Shown: positions 6,500-7,526 of the stretch, in pieces
How positions within the stretch are numbered: the first letter of the stretch is position 1
How the letters are laid out: each line of letters begins with the position of its first letter
From: Oligoflexia bacterium
GTDB taxonomy: Bacteria > Bdellovibrionota > UBA1018 > CAIMNF01
NCBI GenBank assembly: GCA_903842755.1
Contig: CAIMNF010000398.1
Coordinates: forward strand, 1 to 7,526
Direction of reading: 5' to 3'
Length of the DNA: 7,526 nt
Position numbers and translations under genes: made by a program
The notes under the pieces: model-generated
What the model was told of the DNA's origin: nothing
What the model saw: only the letters and a program-made list of their open reading frames with translations
Databases searched by the model: none

Positions 6500-7435
6500 A
6501 TGTTATCAAAAGGCATGAGTCCCCAAGATACACCCGTACTTCTGATTACGTTCAATCGACCTGAGCAGACTTTTCAACTTATTGAAACCCTCCGTCAGTT
6601 CGAACCTAAAGCAATTTATGTGGCTTGCGATGGGCCAAGAACGAACGAGCCTAGCGACCTTTTAAATGTAATGAAAGTACGAGAAGTCATTGATTCGCAG
6701 ATTAATTGGCCTTGTCAGGTCCATCGCTTATTTAGGGATCAAAATGTCGGATGTAAAATTGGCCCTAGTAGCGCAATAACCTGGTTTTTTTCGCAGGTCG
6801 AAGCAGGAATTATTTTGGAAGATGACTGCATTCCAGACCTGTCTTTTTTTAATTTTTGCGCGAAACTATTACAGAAGTACAAGGATAATAAAAAAGTGAT
6901 GATGATTTCTGGAGATTGCTTTTTGGATGGGCCTTTTGTCGAATCTTATTATTTTACTGTCCACATGCACATTTGGGGCTGGGCGACTTGGAGGCGAGCG
7001 TGGGCAAGATACGACATTGAAATAAATGGTTGGCCCGAAACTAGCAAAATACTTAAGCGGCAGTTAGGTTTTAGAAACAGGGTTTGGAAAGCGTATAAAA
7101 ATGGATTAACTTTAGTCAAATTAGGTAAACTTCAAACTTGGGATTATCAGTGGGCTTATTCCATATGGATGAATCAGGGGCTAACGATCTGCCCAACCAA
7201 AAATTTAATTACAAATATTGGATTCGATCTCAATGCTACTCACACGATTGACTCCGATCACGTTTTATCTGCACGAGTCGCTTACTCAATTAATTTTCCT
7301 CTCACGCATCCAGAATTGATTGAAAGAAACCTGAAACTTGAGCGAAAAAGTGAATCAATAATATTTCCATCATTGTTAAGGCGAATATGGGTAAAGCTAT
7401 TAAAACTGATGCGTTCCTTCCAACGAACCGTTTAG
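6500..7435 (+). CDS. GT-A-like putative sugar transferase ('HlpA-like'), copy B
   Basis: This is a 311-residue protein if started at ATG 6500. It is a paralog of the protein at 4697-5626 and shares TPVLLITFNRPE, CDGPR (43-47), VHRLFRDQNVGCK, IILEDDCIPD with Glu107-Asp108-Asp109, IWGWATWRRAW (158-168), QTWDYQWAYSIW (212-223) and NIGFDLNATHT (239-249). It keeps the WDYQW form usual in the group, which copy A has lost. It is presumably a cytosolic sugar transferase, with donor and acceptor unknown. Three starts are possible after the in-frame TAA at 6491-6493: GTG 6494, ATG 6500 and ATG 6515. I chose 6500 because AAGTGA, a weak Shine-Dalgarno, precedes it. The shared family region begins only after 6515, and copy A has a short leader matching that third start, so 6515 is a real alternative. 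It is transcribed divergently from the DUF5672/copy A pair. No hairpin terminator is visible after its TAG. Confidence 0.88.
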   Translation: MLSKGMSPQDTPVLLITFNRPEQTFQLIETLRQFEPKAIYVACDGPRTNEPSDLLNVMKVREVIDSQINWPCQVHRLFRDQNVGCKIGPSSAITWFFSQVEAGIILEDDCIPDLSFFNFCAKLLQKYKDNKKVMMISGDCFLDGPFVESYYFTVHMHIWGWATWRRAWARYDIEINGWPETSKILKRQLGFRNRVWKAYKNGLTLVKLGKLQTWDYQWAYSIWMNQGLTICPTKNLITNIGFDLNATHTIDSDHVLSARVAYSINFPLTHPELIERNLKLERKSESIIFPSLLRRIWVKLLKLMRSFQRTV

Positions 7436-7502
7436 AACAAAAAATGGATAAAAAATCACAAAATATTAATTTAGCTTCTAAAAAATAAGGTAAAATACCC
7501 GT

Positions 7503-7526
7503 ATGGCCGACATCGACTTTAAAGAC
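7503..7526 (+). CDS. 5' end of a downstream gene (partial)
   Basis: An ATG at 7503 opens eight codons (MADIDFKD) to the window edge. An in-frame TAA at 7491-7493 makes this the earliest ATG. AAGG at 7487-7490 is 12 bases upstream, which is long for a ribosome-binding site. The 67 bases since the previous stop are extremely A-rich, and the composition becomes more mixed exactly at the ATG, as expected at a gene start. The TAAAAT at 7491-7496 may be a promoter -10 without a clear -35. Eight residues do not allow a family call. Confidence 0.5.

Noticed and set aside
7444..7488. Fourteen-codon open frame MDKKSQNINLASKK
   Set aside because: It is very short, lies in A-rich intergenic DNA, has no Shine-Dalgarno and most likely occurs by chance.

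Overview
The window is an AT-rich stretch (well under half G+C by eye) of bacterial chromosome that looks like the interior of a surface-polysaccharide locus, either O-antigen/LPS or an exopolysaccharide. A membrane O-acyltransferase with a periplasmic SGNH domain, together with cytosolic sugar transferases, fits a Gram-negative host. I cannot name a genus. There is no rRNA, tRNA, CRISPR array, insertion sequence or integrase.

Layout from left to right. (1) 1-335: the apparent last codons of an upstream plus-strand gene, then a short frame (73-270) that looks like the broken 5' remnant of a gene from the 'EFKxFSQWGEDG' family of LPS-locus proteins. (2) 322-2349, minus strand: a 675-residue acyltransferase-3/SGNH protein, convergent with the remnant. 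(3) 2350-2456: a divergent intergenic region. (4) 2457-4720, plus strand: a GT-A family-2 glycosyltransferase and a GT-B family-4 glycosyltransferase joined by a 4-base ATGA overlap. (5) 6381-4697, minus strand: a DUF5672-type protein and a GT-A-like protein of the so-called 'HlpA-like' type, also joined by a 4-base overlap. Its end overlaps the end of the family-4 gene by 24 bases. (6) 6382-6499: a second divergent intergenic region. (7) 6500-7435, plus strand: a second HlpA-like protein, paralogous to the one at 4697-5626. (8) 7503 to the window end: the first eight codons of another gene.

Together the genes could encode four or five transfer steps that build an oligosaccharide repeat on a lipid carrier at the inner face of the membrane, plus an O-acyl decoration step that crosses the membrane. 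No flippase (Wzx), polymerase (Wzy), chain-length regulator or nucleotide-sugar synthesis gene is inside the window, so these must lie outside it. Strand switches, a decayed gene, an inverted paralogous pair and a convergent overlap point to a locus assembled and reshuffled piecemeal, as is typical of O-antigen regions. I found no wholly new system. The least characterised part is the DUF5672/HlpA-like group at 4697-7435.
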